Assembly (NCBI GenBank): GCA_903834925.1
Contig: CAILLA010000083.1
Location: forward strand, 1 to 64,000
From: an uncultured Schlesneria sp.
GTDB lineage: Bacteria > Planctomycetota > Planctomycetia > Planctomycetales > Planctomycetaceae
Direction of reading: 5' to 3'
Length of the DNA: 64,000 nucleotides
Positions within the stretch are counted from its first letter, which is position 1, and the number at the start of each line of letters is the position of its first letter. The position numbers and the translations under genes are program-made. The notes under the pieces were generated by a model. That model worked only from the letters and a program-made list of their open reading frames with translations, was not told the origin of the DNA and searched no databases. Shown here piece by piece: positions 47,501 to 57,900 of the stretch.

Positions 47501-50500
47501 CATTCCGTTCGGATTACGAAAGCCGGTCGCAAAAACGTCAAGCTTCGAGCCGTCTCTCGAAACTCGTAGTAATGATCCATCATGCTGAATAGCCGAATCG
47601 CAGTTCCCTTTGACGTAGTACAAATTTTCTGCTCGATCGGACTCAAGGCAGGTCACGTATTCGTGCCCGTTCAACGACACCTCGGCATCGTTATTAAAAT
47701 TCTCATAGAAATCGGCTTCGCCATCGTTGTTGAGATCATGCAGTCGAGTGATCTGGTCGCGACCCACGACGAACAATTGACTTCGATTTGTCGGGTTACC
47801 CGTTTGATCGCGTTCTGGCAGAACTTTGACGCCGAGCGGCTGAAAGAGCCCGGTTGCGAATCGTCGCCAGGTGATTTGTTCGAGTTTCTCATCGATCCCA
47901 TCAACGAGCCAGACATCGCCGTGCAGAGTACTGATGAAGGCTTTGCCATCGGGAAGAAAGTCGTGACCGCCGCAGAACATGAGCGCTCGAAACCGGTTTT
48001 CGAACGGTAAATTAATCGTATCGACAACATAGGGGGCACTGTTCTTTGCCACTTCTCCGGTCGTGACGAGCGGCTCACCCCAGATTTTTGGGCCTGGTTT
48101 CATCAGCGAGGTCAAATCTTCGACGGCGGGTGAAGATGCCACCAGTTTTTCGAAGGCCGCATCGTCGGTAGCCGGTGGGGCAATCAAAAGCTTGACGGTC
48201 ACCGGCTCCGAATGAGCCGGCACAACCAGTGTGTGGCACTTCTCCGGCCCTTGTTGCAGCGAAGCCGTGCCAGGTTTCGCAACCAGTCGGACATGAGCCT
48301 TCGCATCCGCGACCAGCATCGACAGCGCGGTTGTAGACGGCTCGACAATGATTGTGCGAATTAATGCCGTCACGCCATTCGATTCTTCGGTCCAGGGTGA
48401 CTCAAGCACGACGGTCGGCGGCCGCGGTTTGGCGTCCGCTTGATCGGAGTAGCCGACCGTAAACTTGAGCACGACGCGCTGGTCGTGTCGGTATAAGCCT
48501 TCATAATGCGCGACATTTTTCGGCAGCGAGCCAAATCGATGGACTTCACGATGATTGGTATATTGATCACTACGAGACCAGCCAGCAAGGATCGGCGTGG
48601 TAAAAGTCACATCCCCGTCAATTCGTGGTGGAACAATGATCCCAAACCGAGCGGCGTCGAACTTGAGAAACCCGGTCCAGCCTGCCGAAGCTCGCATCTG
48701 TTCGGTGTCATAACAGATGGCCTGAGTCCGATTCGGACCCGTCCTTACAACAATCCCTTTGTAAATGGTCCCGCCGGGGCCGACGATTGATCCGCTGAAG
48801 AATGGACCTGTATCCATCTGAGCCAACCGGTTGTCACGAGAATCTTCTTCGGTCCAACGAAAACCCAAGGCGTCCTCACCCCAATGCCCCTCAATTCGTG
48901 AGGGTTTTTGAGCGATGTTATTTGTATTTGGTGAAACTTGGCTTAACTGAGCGTCATTCTTCCCGGCCGCATCTTTGAACCTCTTGTGTTCAATCACCTC
49001 ATCAAAGTGCCATAACCCCAATGTGTTGTCATCAACTTCAAACGGCTTCGACAGACTCGAATCGAATTCGCGGATTCCTTTCGAAATCCGGACCTCGTCA
49101 ATCAGTCCTGTATAACCCATCGCTTTATCGACTAGACTCGCAATCGCCAGATCCCCAGGGACGGTCTTCATCTCGGTCCGCTGAATCGCCTGATTAGCCA
49201 CCGGCTGGCCATCAACATACAGCCGAATTCGGTTTGGTTCCAAAACCATCCCGACATGATGCCAGCGACCATCGCAAATCATCGCAGTCGAATGACAATG
49301 ATCTGGAGTGAATCCCGGTGTATAGACCGTGAAATTTCCGGTCCCCGCCATTGTGAACAGTTCCCAATGAGTTCCCGATGATTTCAGCTCATTGGCGACA
49401 AGAATGTTGTACGGACCTTTGTCAGACAGCTTCACCCAGCACTCAACGGTCATCGGAAACTGACGGAATTCATCGCGTCCCGTAATAAACGCACCTCCCG
49501 CACGTCCATCGATGGCCTGACCGAATTTTCCAGCGGCCAATCGGGGGACATTCGCAGACGGCACAGCAGCAGCGACTGCCACCTGTGCGACAGGAACAGG
49601 AGTTCTCGTTTTCGGTTTCGGCGCCGCAGGTTTTCCGTTCAGTTGAGGCAACAACCAGTCGAGGCCATCCAGGTTATCGTGCAATCGTTCTTCGGCGTCA
49701 TCTGACGTGTGCCCGAGAATTCCGATCGGGCCGGTATAGCCGCTGTCACGCACAATCTTCAGCAGTTTCAGGTCGAGTTCCCCCTGCCCCAATTGAAGAA
49801 TCTTCTGGCCTTTTCGATCCCCTTCTTTGACCATCCCATTCAGATTCAAGGTATAAAGATACGGTTTCATCGTTTTCAACAGCTCAGGAAAACGATCCAG
49901 GTGATCGTGGCCATGATGCTGGTTATAGACGATGCCAACGTCGGACCGATTCAGTTCTTTAATGACTGCGATCTGATTTTCCGGTTCACCAAACCAGCCA
50001 CCGTGGTTGTACAAGGCGACCTTGCAGCCCACTTTGGCGGCCGCTTCCGCAATCGGGCGAATGCGAGCCGCCTCAGCGGTGACGCGCTGTTTTTGTTCTT
50101 GCTGAGACTTTGTCGGTTCGCCGCCACCCGTGACCCAAAGCTGAGGAGTCACTTTGTGCTTCGCAAACACCGCGAGCGTCGACTTCGCTTCCTCGTTGAG
50201 AACGGTCGGAAACCACCAGGCGGTCAATTCAATATGGTGCCGTTTCAGTGCTTCGATCTCGGCATCGAAGGTCGGAATGTGTTCGGCTCGATAGTCATAG
50301 GCAAACTTGGAAAATCCCAGCTTTTCCAGCATCGCCGCCCGTTCTTCCGGCCCCCGTTTCTTGGAGTCGAACGGAACAATGCACCAGGCAACCAGGTTCT
50401 TTCGTTCAAACAAGCCAGAAGAATCCGGTTCCGCTGCGGGAATCGCTATTCCCAGGCCAGCAAGAATCGTCGCGCACACAGTCCCCAACAAGACGCGATT

Positions 50501-50506
50501 GGTCAT
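44549..50506 (-). CDS. Giant fusion: TIM barrel, LamG, PVC-type propeller, PA14, five-haem cytochrome c
   Basis: 1985 residues from the ATG at 50506 (GGAG 9 bases upstream); an in-frame TTG at 50512 is less likely. Signal peptide about 1-25. Domains in order: xylose-isomerase-like TIM barrel about 30-290 (ALYNHGGWFGEPENQ, GILGHTSDD); LamG/concanavalin fold about 330-485 (MTVECWVKLSD, GLIDEVRIS); a DUF6797-like region about 570-800; sorbosone-dehydrogenase-like propeller about 835-1290; PA14 about 1315-1440; and cytochrome c modules to the end with five haem sites (CARCH, CMACH, CDHCH, CTACH, CRQCH, near 1482, 1597, 1694, 1778, 1891). Probably a periplasmic sugar-oxidising or binding system feeding electrons to the haems. 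Confidence 0.9.
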   Translation of the reverse strand: MTNRVLLGTVCATILAGLGIAIPAAEPDSSGLFERKNLVAWCIVPFDSKKRGPEERAAMLEKLGFSKFAYDYRAEHIPTFDAEIEALKRHHIELTAWWFPTVLNEEAKSTLAVFAKHKVTPQLWVTGGGEPTKSQQEQKQRVTAEAARIRPIAEAAAKVGCKVALYNHGGWFGEPENQIAVIKELNRSDVGIVYNQHHGHDHLDRFPELLKTMKPYLYTLNLNGMVKEGDRKGQKILQLGQGELDLKLLKIVRDSGYTGPIGILGHTSDDAEERLHDNLDGLDWLLPQLNGKPAAPKPKTRTPVPVAQVAVAAAVPSANVPRLAAGKFGQAIDGRAGGAFITGRDEFRQFPMTVECWVKLSDKGPYNILVANELKSSGTHWELFTMAGTGNFTVYTPGFTPDHCHSTAMICDGRWHHVGMVLEPNRIRLYVDGQPVANQAIQRTEMKTVPGDLAIASLVDKAMGYTGLIDEVRISKGIREFDSSLSKPFEVDDNTLGLWHFDEVIEHKRFKDAAGKNDAQLSQVSPNTNNIAQKPSRIEGHWGEDALGFRWTEEDSRDNRLAQMDTGPFFSGSIVGPGGTIYKGIVVRTGPNRTQAICYDTEQMRASAGWTGFLKFDAARFGIIVPPRIDGDVTFTTPILAGWSRSDQYTNHREVHRFGSLPKNVAHYEGLYRHDQRVVLKFTVGYSDQADAKPRPPTVVLESPWTEESNGVTALIRTIIVEPSTTALSMLVADAKAHVRLVAKPGTASLQQGPEKCHTLVVPAHSEPVTVKLLIAPPATDDAAFEKLVASSPAVEDLTSLMKPGPKIWGEPLVTTGEVAKNSAPYVVDTINLPFENRFRALMFCGGHDFLPDGKAFISTLHGDVWLVDGIDEKLEQITWRRFATGLFQPLGVKVLPERDQTGNPTNRSQLFVVGRDQITRLHDLNNDGEADFYENFNNDAEVSLNGHEYVTCLESDRAENLYYVKGNCDSAIQHDGSLLRVSRDGSKLDVFATGFRNPNGMSIGPNDEITVAPQEGEWTPGSAVFDVHQGGFYGYFPSHHRTTPPMDFERPFCWFPRLADNSCGGQIWVDSDRWGPLSKQLLHLSYGQCRLRLLLQEEIPSGTQASTSTDIAQTKFGPTMNGGSTEFPLRFASGVHRGRFRDNDGQLYVTGLKGWVTSGVNDGCFQRVRYTGQEIDLLVKMKTYQNGIALTFTRPLDRDEAENPDNYELEAWNYRWSALYGSPDLRPSAPGQIGRDSIEPKSVTLLPDNHTVFLELPDLKPVDQLGISYTLRSTQGSEIEQTAYLTLNAIPKDAMSEDQLHRPKRDAERSALLARLAPGVTLTIPLFDYPSTSRLMAWSSYWMGKETPEEVVATGFLKVPFSGEYRFSSTAETDAILEIKDNQFTLIGTSARRASEGSSTSVTKDTRDDDIVVRLRKGITPIRIRHSAKVDNHGFRLMWETDRFPRELVPATMLFHDPLTNEKSEVGETYFAGRALFSNHQCARCHIGQDPVRPFDITELVRHEYQIEDFRHAPRLDGIGSRLQPNWLASWLRDPTHLRADATMPSLLGSRDNHALNDLVAYLGSLQGSNEVLKNVADAREVRLEKGAELFERLGCMACHTLAAKETHPEWNRLSLNFVKSKFQPGQLERFLREPHGHHYGSRMPDFRLSEEEAGALADYLNENAKGSVEQVVGLGSGDVQRGQKLFKELRCDHCHQLAEKGGLAKPDVPLPVLPAPRGGCLADDTARSQKAPKFALSDVDRQALTFFLAAYAGDAKIPHAGASSRIKHALKVLRCTACHARDSESAHWPEIVAEEGSGKLPESVPHLTWVGEKLQGPWITKLLKGAIRHKPRPWMTARMPSFPVYADFLVPEFSGEHGLEFQEPTPKSFDDKLVEAGRQLTQRDGGLDCRQCHAVGNEKPRGDAATQIALGINFAFTRDRLRPEFALRQILDPPRYDAGSRMPRFAPDLQTTAVKHIEGGNAKKQFEAIKQYLWSLKADVSED

Positions 50507-50742
50507 CGTCAATTTCTCCGCAAGTGTCGTTCGATGTATGCCGTAATGTTACAGCTCGAAGCCCCTGCCGCCAAAGCTACAGAGAACTCGAAATCAAGAA
50601 ATTGCGATTGAAGCGGCGCCAATCGTGGGATTGATCAAGTTCGATTCGCTTCGTGTTTTCGAACTTTCGTGATCCATTTTCGTCTTCCGCCCGCCGCCCG
50701 CATCGACATCGAATTCGATTCAGGATTTTTAACCACGGATAA

Positions 50743-50843
50743 CCAGGCACGGGCTTCGCGCGCAACTCAATCACGAAAAGAATTTGAACCACGAAATACC
50801 GAATATAACAGTCGAGGCGAGCCCGGGCGGAGTAAGCCCCCGG
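50743..50843 (-). repeat. Dispersed repeat, family C copy 2
   Basis: The inverse of the copy at 30987-31096: CCAGGCACGGGCTTCGCGCG, then TTTGAACCACGAAATACC, then GGGCGGAGTAAGCCCCCGG. It overlaps the 3' end of the broken Uma2 frame. Confidence 0.75.
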
Positions 50844-51252
50844 ATTCATTATTCGGCGAATACAGGTTGCCGGTCGTTTGACGTAACCACCCAGGCTCGC
50901 CTGGATAACGCGCGCGAACGATGATCCAATTCTGAACCCATCGTCCGACGCGCATCAACCGGCTGTGCCGGTCTACCGAAAACTCTCGGTCCGAATCCTT
51001 TGGCGCGTTCTTGGAAAGGACAGTGTCCCCAACGATTCCTGCGTCGCCGCCGACGATCCGACCGAGTCCATGCTGCTGAACGAAATGTCGGAGCAATGAG
51101 GCAACGCCGATGACGTAATAACCATGCGACGTGAATGGGCGGTTCATTTCGACGAACTTTCCGCGCACGAGCTCGGTCAACTTTCCGTCATCGGGCAACC
51201 GCGAATATTCCTCCGCAGTTAATAGCTGCGGTTCGAGAATGGTTGTTGTCAT
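50767..51252 (-). pseudogene. Truncated Uma2-family endonuclease gene
   Basis: The first ~84 codons are Uma2-like (LLTAEEYSRLPDDGKLTELVRG, GRIVGGDAGIV), the start of the ~190-residue PD-(D/E)XK-type family. After about 51000 the frame reads unrelated Arg/Gly-rich sequence made from dispersed repeats, including the family C copy, so the catalytic core is missing. The remnant is probably not functional. The 51253-51692 region upstream has no gene. Confidence 0.75.
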
Positions 51253-51692
51253 TCACAATTTCTCCAAAATTCGCCGTATACGGTATCGGTAGAACCACGT
51301 ACAAATCATGTTCGTGCCAGTCCGCGCATTGCAGTATCAATCACTGATATTTTCAGTCACTCGCGGCGATTACATCCTGAGTTTTTACAGAAAAAGAAAT
51401 CGTCCGAACTGTGGGAGCAATTTGGGTGCGGCTTAATGAATGCTGGTCAAAAACACTTGACGCCAGTTGTGTCATCGCGCCTCGCCGACTTGGTCTCGGA
51501 TTTTGGTCAGGGTTGGCGCAATCTCGGTTGGATGTCGTGCGACCAAATTCGCTTCCACCTGGACGAGCCATAGTGGAAAGCTTGTTGCAGAACCTTCGGC
51601 CAAAGGCACGGAAAATTTGAAATCAAGAAAATCGATCCGCAGGGACGCCGGACCTGGTACTTATTCAGCAGAAACATCCAGAGAAACAGCAA

Positions 51693-53264
51693 TCATTTCT
51701 CTTCAGGCACAGGAGGAACGACGACCTCTTCCTCAATGGCTTCGGGAGGTAGAACCAGCATCCCTTCTGGCGGTGCAGATCGATTTAAGCCACCACCGAG
51801 TGCTTGATAGGCGTTGACGATCGCGGACAATTGTCCCTGCTTGGTGTCGATCAAGTCTAATCGGGCTTGATTGAGGTCACGTTGAACCAGAAGGACTTCG
51901 AGATAGTCAAATCTCGCTGCATTATACAGCTTGATGGCATTATCAATGGCAGACTCAAGCGATGCCACTTGCTGCTTCTTCAGCTCGACACTTCTGCCAT
52001 AGTTCTCGACCTTGTTTGTGAGGTTGATGACTTCGGTAAACGCGTTCAGGATCGTACGCTGGTATTTGACCAGACTCTGGATTTGTCTCGCATTTGCGCT
52101 CATATAGTCGGCTCGGATCGCAAACCTGTTGATCACCGGCATGGTCAGGTCGCCCGCGATATTGTAGATCAAGGATTCGGGAGTCAGAAGCAGGTATTTG
52201 GTATTGAAGGCGTCGTAGCCTACCCCGGCCGTGATAAACAGCGAGGGATAGAAGCGGGCACGGGCGACCTTGACGTCAAGTCCGGCGGCTTCGAGCTCAC
52301 GTTCTGCCTGACGGATGTCGGTCCGGTTCAAAAGCAACTGAGACGGAAATCCGACTCTCAGCGTATGAAGGTTCAGATCGAGGAATTCTTGTGATGGACG
52401 TGGAATCGGCTGGGGATAGCGACCGGCAAGAAAGTTGATCCGGTTTTCGGTCTCGATGATCTGCTGTTTGATGAGCAGTTTGTCGCTCTGGAACCTGCGA
52501 ACGTCGGCCTGGAAACGCTGGACTGGAAATTCCGAGTCGCGACCAAATTCCTTCTTGGACTTTGACATTGAAAGACTTTTCTCTTGAAGTTCAATTGTCA
52601 TATCCAAGGTTTCAAGTCGCTTATCGAGTGCCAAAAGCAGATAATATTTCTCGGCAATTTCTGCGACCAGGCGAGTCACCATATAGTTTCGACCTTCACA
52701 GGTTCCCAGGTATCGCAGCGATGCCGCGTCCCTGGCATTTCGTAACTGTCTCCAGATGTCGATTTGCCACGAGACCTCCCCCGCAATCAGGAAGTTCGGC
52801 AGTGGTTGGGGGAACGTTGTGCCTGCGGGAGAATAGAGTTGCTGTTCCCCAGCGCCCAATGGTGAGTAATCGCTGGATTTTGTCAGACTCGCACCAGTCA
52901 AGAAATTGAGGAAGGGAAGGTAAGCACCTCGCCGTTTAAGAACTTCGTTCTGGGCGATTTGAATTTCCTGATTCAGGATTTTCAGTTCCTGATTATTGAC
53001 GAGTGCCTCATCGATCAAGCTCACAATCACCGGATTATCGAAAAACTCGTCGACCGAAACACAAGCGGAATTTTCGTCGAGTTGATCCGAACTTTCCACA
53101 CTTGCCGGAGCATTGAAGCGTTCTGGCGTCGGATGGGCTGGGTCTGGACCCTGAAGCTGTGGGATTCGACAGCCGGGAAAAATCAGGACCAGACTCGCAA
53201 CGACCGCTGCTGAAAGAATGTGGTTCTTAAACGGTGTATTCGTCGACGTTAGCCTGCGATTCAT
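51693..53264 (-). CDS. RND outer-membrane factor lipoprotein (NodT/TolC family)
   Basis: 523 residues from the ATG at 53264, which has AAGGA 8 bases upstream; a longer frame starts at 53300. The lipobox LIFPGC gives an acylated Cys32. Two outer-membrane-efflux-protein repeats with long helices follow (NNQELKILNQEIQIAQNEVL, RTDIRQAERELEAAGLDVK). It is the channel partner of the adaptor and pump encoded upstream. A short Pro/Glu/Val-rich tail follows the core. The gap to the pump gene (53265-54906) holds an IS21 remnant and repeats. Confidence 0.93.
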   Translation of the reverse strand: MNRRLTSTNTPFKNHILSAAVVASLVLIFPGCRIPQLQGPDPAHPTPERFNAPASVESSDQLDENSACVSVDEFFDNPVIVSLIDEALVNNQELKILNQEIQIAQNEVLKRRGAYLPFLNFLTGASLTKSSDYSPLGAGEQQLYSPAGTTFPQPLPNFLIAGEVSWQIDIWRQLRNARDAASLRYLGTCEGRNYMVTRLVAEIAEKYYLLLALDKRLETLDMTIELQEKSLSMSKSKKEFGRDSEFPVQRFQADVRRFQSDKLLIKQQIIETENRINFLAGRYPQPIPRPSQEFLDLNLHTLRVGFPSQLLLNRTDIRQAERELEAAGLDVKVARARFYPSLFITAGVGYDAFNTKYLLLTPESLIYNIAGDLTMPVINRFAIRADYMSANARQIQSLVKYQRTILNAFTEVINLTNKVENYGRSVELKKQQVASLESAIDNAIKLYNAARFDYLEVLLVQRDLNQARLDLIDTKQGQLSAIVNAYQALGGGLNRSAPPEGMLVLPPEAIEEEVVVPPVPEEK

Positions 53265-53803
53265 CGGACTCATCCTTGAGCAGTTGTCAGTTGTCGGCAA
53301 TCCTACCGACGTCGTAGTGAGGGCCGGGAATCATTCCTCCCGATGGGAGATTTCCCAGACGAATCTGAAACTTCTGGACGTAGCGGATGTATCGGCCGTA
53401 TCGATTACACCGGCCTCTCAGCGACGTCCGAGATTCGATTCGCAAATCATGCGAACCTGAGTTCGTTCCTTCACCCAAGGAATAAATTCGGTTCACGGTT
53501 TGTCTGCTGATGACTGTTTCGTGTCCCAGATCAGGTGATAACACGCAGTGAGAGACCAATTGGCGGAATATCCGTAACATCTTCGTTCACAAATTCGGAA
53601 ACGAGTGGTTGACAGCGCGTCCTCAAACAAAATGGCGACGCACAGTGACTGTGCATCCCAACTCTCGTCGCGAAAAAGGGCGCTTCATGCCAGCCACAAA
53701 CGGGCGCTTTGATGGCTGGTATATGCGGCTTCGACACGGCCTTTTCAGCGATAGGCGCGTTCGTACCGGCCACGCAGAGATTCCATTGAGGCTTTGCCTC
53801 AGA

Positions 53804-53976
53804 CCAAATTAGCCATCATCGCTCCGCGTGATGAGCATTGTTCGAGAACCTATCAATTTCCAATCCGCTCGTTCTCAAATCAGAAATTCAGTCGGAATCT
53901 CTGCCCCGATGTGTCGGTAACGTTTGAATCGTTTCCGACGCATGCTCATCACGCGGAGCGATGATGGCTACTTTGG
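53804..53976. repeat. Large inverted repeat, 35-bp arms
   Basis: Arms 53804-53838 and 53942-53976 pair with a single mismatch (core TAGCCATCATCGCTCCGCGT in the left arm). Left of the left arm, GAGGCTTTGCCTCAGA is also present inverted at 54777-54794, so the arms are copies of a dispersed element. The surrounding 53300-54098 stretch has no gene. Confidence 0.85.
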
Positions 53977-54098
53977 AAGAAGCCCTGGAGCTTGACTCAA
54001 TGAGTCAGGTTTCGGCCCCGATGAAGGCCAGGAGTTTTAATCCTCGATTTCAAGTTCTACTCGGGTGTGCTGTGTCGCGCGCGTCGGCCACTCTCAAC

Positions 54099-54530
54099 TT
54101 ATCGAATAGTATTTGTTTGCGGTGATGGTGCGTCGATCGTTACCGTTGACGAGGCTCTCTTTTCATCAAAGAGCTTTGCCACATATCTTCTGACGCTGTA
54201 GTATCGCGCATTGAAGCCATGTTGGTTCACGAGATATTGAAAGATCTGTTGCGCGGTCAATCCTTGATTGACTCGTTCGATGATCAGTTCGCGAAATGGT
54301 TCACAGCGACTCCGTGGCCCGGTTCGTTTTTTGAAAGTACCTGTGGTCGAAGTCTCTACGACATTAGGCCGACCATCACTTTTTGAGATCTGGCTATCAA
54401 ACCGCTTGAAATACTTGCCGACCGTCTCGCGGTGGACACCCAAACGCCGTGCGATTTCCCGAATCGAGACTCCGGCACAACGAAGCTCCAGAATGTTTTC
54501 GACAACACTTTGCGCCAATGAAGTTGCCAT
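54099..54530 (-). pseudogene. IS21-type IstA N-terminal remnant (HTH only)
   Basis: 143 residues. The first 50 are a helix-turn-helix of the IS21 IstA type (GVSIREIARRLGVHRETVGK), and about 75-125 form a second helical unit (LTAQQIFQYLVNQHGF, YYSVRRYVAKL). The frame stops where IstA normally enters its DDE integrase core, which is absent, as is istB. It may be a decayed insertion or a domesticated DNA-binding protein; the clean frame keeps the second option open. It sits between RND pump and outer-membrane-factor genes and is flanked by dispersed repeats. Confidence 0.65.
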
Positions 54531-54739
54531 TTGGAAATTGTCAAACTGCTAAGGCGTTGTAAAGACTTGATTTTCGGGTTGAGTGCCACCGCATCGGACT
54601 TCTTCAAGTTTAACTCAAAGAATCAGGTGTCAGGACTTCTGCAAAAGTAGCCTATTCGCTCCGCCAAGAAGAAAGCCGAATTGCCATTGACCTTCTGATC
54701 CATCGGAGTTTTCGAGTGACAGCCGAGGTCTGCTGTAAT

Positions 54740-54803
54740 TCGGCGATCGTCTCGGCGGAGCGAGACGGCTACTTTGGTCTGAGGCGAAGCCTCGCTGGAG
54801 TCT
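54740..54803. repeat. Dispersed repeat, family D inverted copy
   Basis: GGCGGAGCGAGACGGCTACT and TTTGGTCTGAGGCGAAGCCTCG match, inverted, the element at 53787-53838 (GAGGCTTTGCCTCAGACCAA then TAGCC). The two copies bracket the IstA-like frame. The rest of 54531-54906 has no gene. Confidence 0.7.
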
Positions 54804-54906
54804 ATGGAGACGCAGCCGCGTCCCTTTTTTCGACGCAATCGAAGAGCACTGGGTGACCGAAAACGGTCATCCAGTGGCACCTTAATCTTTTCGTTTTGTC
54901 AACGCC

Positions 54907-57900
54907 TTAAGCGTGATGTCCCGCTGCCTGGTGTCCGGTTGCGTGCTGTTCGGCCCTCTCACTAAGAGGCGTATCGTGTTCGTCCTGGATGAACTTGCCG
55001 CTCTTGCTGACAATCACAGCGAACAAGTAATAAAGGCCGGGAATAAGCAATACTCCGATTACCGTTCCCAAAAGCATCCCGCCAACTGCGGTGGCACCAA
55101 TTGTACGGTTGGCGATCGCCCCGGGGCCGGAGGCCCGGAGTAGCGGAATGAGACCGGCGATGAAAGCGAAGGAGGTCATCAGAATCGGCCGGAATCGCAG
55201 CTTTCCACCTTCGATCCCCGCTTCCTTGATGCTCACGCCTTCCTGATTCCGTTGCACAGCGAATTCGACGATCAGAATTGCGTTCTTGCCCAACAGACCG
55301 ACCAGCATGACCAGACCAATCTGACAGTAGACGTCGTTGGCTAGTCCCATGGCTTGCAGGAGGAAAAATGATCCGAAGATCCCTACCGGCAGCGACAGGA
55401 TCACTGCCAGTGGCAGGATGAAGCTTTCGTACTGCGCGACCAGCACCAGATAGACGAAGATGACGACGATCAAAAAGATGAAAACCGCCTCGTTCCCTTT
55501 GCCCGCTTCATCATATGCGAGGGCTTCCCAGCCGAGGCCATAACCGCGAGGCAACGTTTGTTTGGCGACATCTTTGATCGCGGCGGTTTCACCGCTGCTG
55601 TACCCGGCAGCAGGTGAAAGTTGAATCGGGGCCGAGGGATACAAATTGTAGCGGTTGATCTCATTCAAGCCCTGTTGTTTCTTGAGCGTCATAAACGACG
55701 AATAAGGGACCATTTCTCCCTTGTCATTTTTAACGAACAAAGTGTCGAAATCCTCGGGGTAGCGCCGGAACTCGGGCAATGCCTGTACAAAGACCTTGTA
55801 AAACTGGTTGAAGCGGACGAAGCCTTGCTCCCAGGTACTCCCAACGACGATCGACAGGTTGTCCATCGCGTCCTTGATCGATACCCCCTTTTGCATGGCC
55901 ACGTCGTTGTTGATGACTAACTCGTACTGCGGGTAGTTGCTGGCAAAAAAGGTGAAGATGCTTTTCAGTTCCTTGCGTTTCTTCAAAGCATCCATGAACT
56001 TTTCGGTCTCTTCTCCGAGCCGTTTGTAGTCCATCGTATTTGTCTTGTCCAAAACTCGCAGCGATACGCCCCCAGCCGCACCAAATCCAGGAACCGCAGG
56101 GGGTTCGAAGAACTCAAGGTTGACGTTGCTCATTTTGGCCCCTTCGCGCTCAAGCTCCTCAATGATCTGCTTCGAAGTCATCTTGCGCTCAGCCCAAGGT
56201 TTCAAATTAATCAGACAGGTCCCTGCGTTAGAGCCTCGTCCTTCGGTGAGAACCTCGTAACCAGCCAACGCGGAAACCGAGTTGACACCGTCGATGGACT
56301 TGGCGATTTTCTGAAGTTCTTCGGATTTCGAGTTCGTGTATTCGAGTGTCGAGCCTGGTGGGGTCTGAAGAATCCCGTAGATCATCCCCTGGTCTTCCAG
56401 GGGGATGAAGCCTGCTGGAAGATGCGTGTTCACGAGGACGACGCCAACGATGAAGGCACCAATAGCTGCCAACGTCAGAATAGGTTTCGCGACGATCGGG
56501 CGCAGGAACGCAGCAAAACCAAGCGTCACGTTTTCGACTCCGCGGTCGAACGTTTTCCGGATGAAGGGTAAAATATTCAGCAACAGACCAGGCCAGCCCC
56601 AGAGATGATAAATGAGGTAGTTCAACAGAATCGCTACTGTTCCGCCCCCCACAATCATCACAATGAAACCCAACCACCCGCGTTTCTCCGCATGAGCGTT
56701 GTGAGGCCTCAGAATCATCGCACAGAGGACCGGAGTGAGCGTCAGGGCTACAACGCCCGAGAGCACGATGGACGTGGCCATCGTGATACCGAACTGGCGA
56801 TAGAACTGACCGACGGGACCGGGGATGAAGGTCACAGGGACGAACACCGCTGTCATCACCAGGGTGATGGCGATAATGGCACCGCTGATCTCGTTAATCA
56901 CCTCTTTCGTCGCCAGATAGGGTGAGAGGTGCTTTTCGGCCATCTTGGCGTGTACCGCTTCAACCACCACGATCGCGTCGTCCACAACGACGCCGATTGC
57001 AAGCACCAATGCGAAGAGGGTGATCAGATTGATCGACAGACCCAACATCTGCATGAAAAAGAAGGCTCCGATCAGCGAGACCGGCACTGCCAGTGTCGGG
57101 ATCAGCGTGGACCGAAGGTCACCAAGGAACATATAGACCACGATCGAGACCAGCACGAAGGCTTCCAACAAGGTATGGAGCACCTGCTCGATCGATGCCT
57201 CCAGGAAGGTAGAGACGTCGTAGCTGACTTCAAATTTCATCCCAGGAGGGAATGATTCCTGCAATTCATGGAGTTGCTCTTTTACTTCCTCGATAACAGT
57301 GGTGGCGTTTGTGCCGGGAATCTGCTTAAGAACGATGGCCGCCGACGGATTGCCGTCGATATTGGAGTAAATGTTGTAATACGAAGGCCCCAGCTCAACC
57401 TGGGCAACATCCTTGAGACGCAGGATCTCGCCATCAGGATTTGCCTTCAGAATGATGTCTTCATACTGCTCAGGCTTGTTGTAACGTCCAACCCAGGTCA
57501 GCACGTACTCAACAGTTTGCGAGGTTCTGCCAGTCGCCTGGCCGAGCCGTCCAGGCGAACCGATCATACTCTGTTCCGAGACCGCCTTCATGACTTCGTC
57601 GGCGGAGAGATTGTAGGCTCGCATCCGCTCGAGATTCAGCCAGACACGCATTGCCATTGCGCGGCTGCCGAGGATATTCGCGCTACCGATCCCCCGGACG
57701 CGTTTAATCTCGGGAACAACGTTAACGAACGCATAGTTGTAAAGGAAATCCTGATTGTGACCCGGATCGGTGCTGTAGAGATTCACATACATCAGCATGC
57801 TGGTCATGGACTGAAGTACGACGATCCCCTCACGCTCCACGATGTCTGGAAGACGTTGCTTCACGGTCTGGATTCGATTCTGCACATTCAGAACGGCAAC

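Noticed and set aside
49709-50611. 300-codon plus-strand frame
   Set aside because: Antisense to the TIM-barrel part of the giant cytochrome fusion; sequence is not protein-like.
54099-54530. Complete IS21 element
   Set aside because: No DDE core, no istB and no clear terminal inverted repeats with target duplication were seen.
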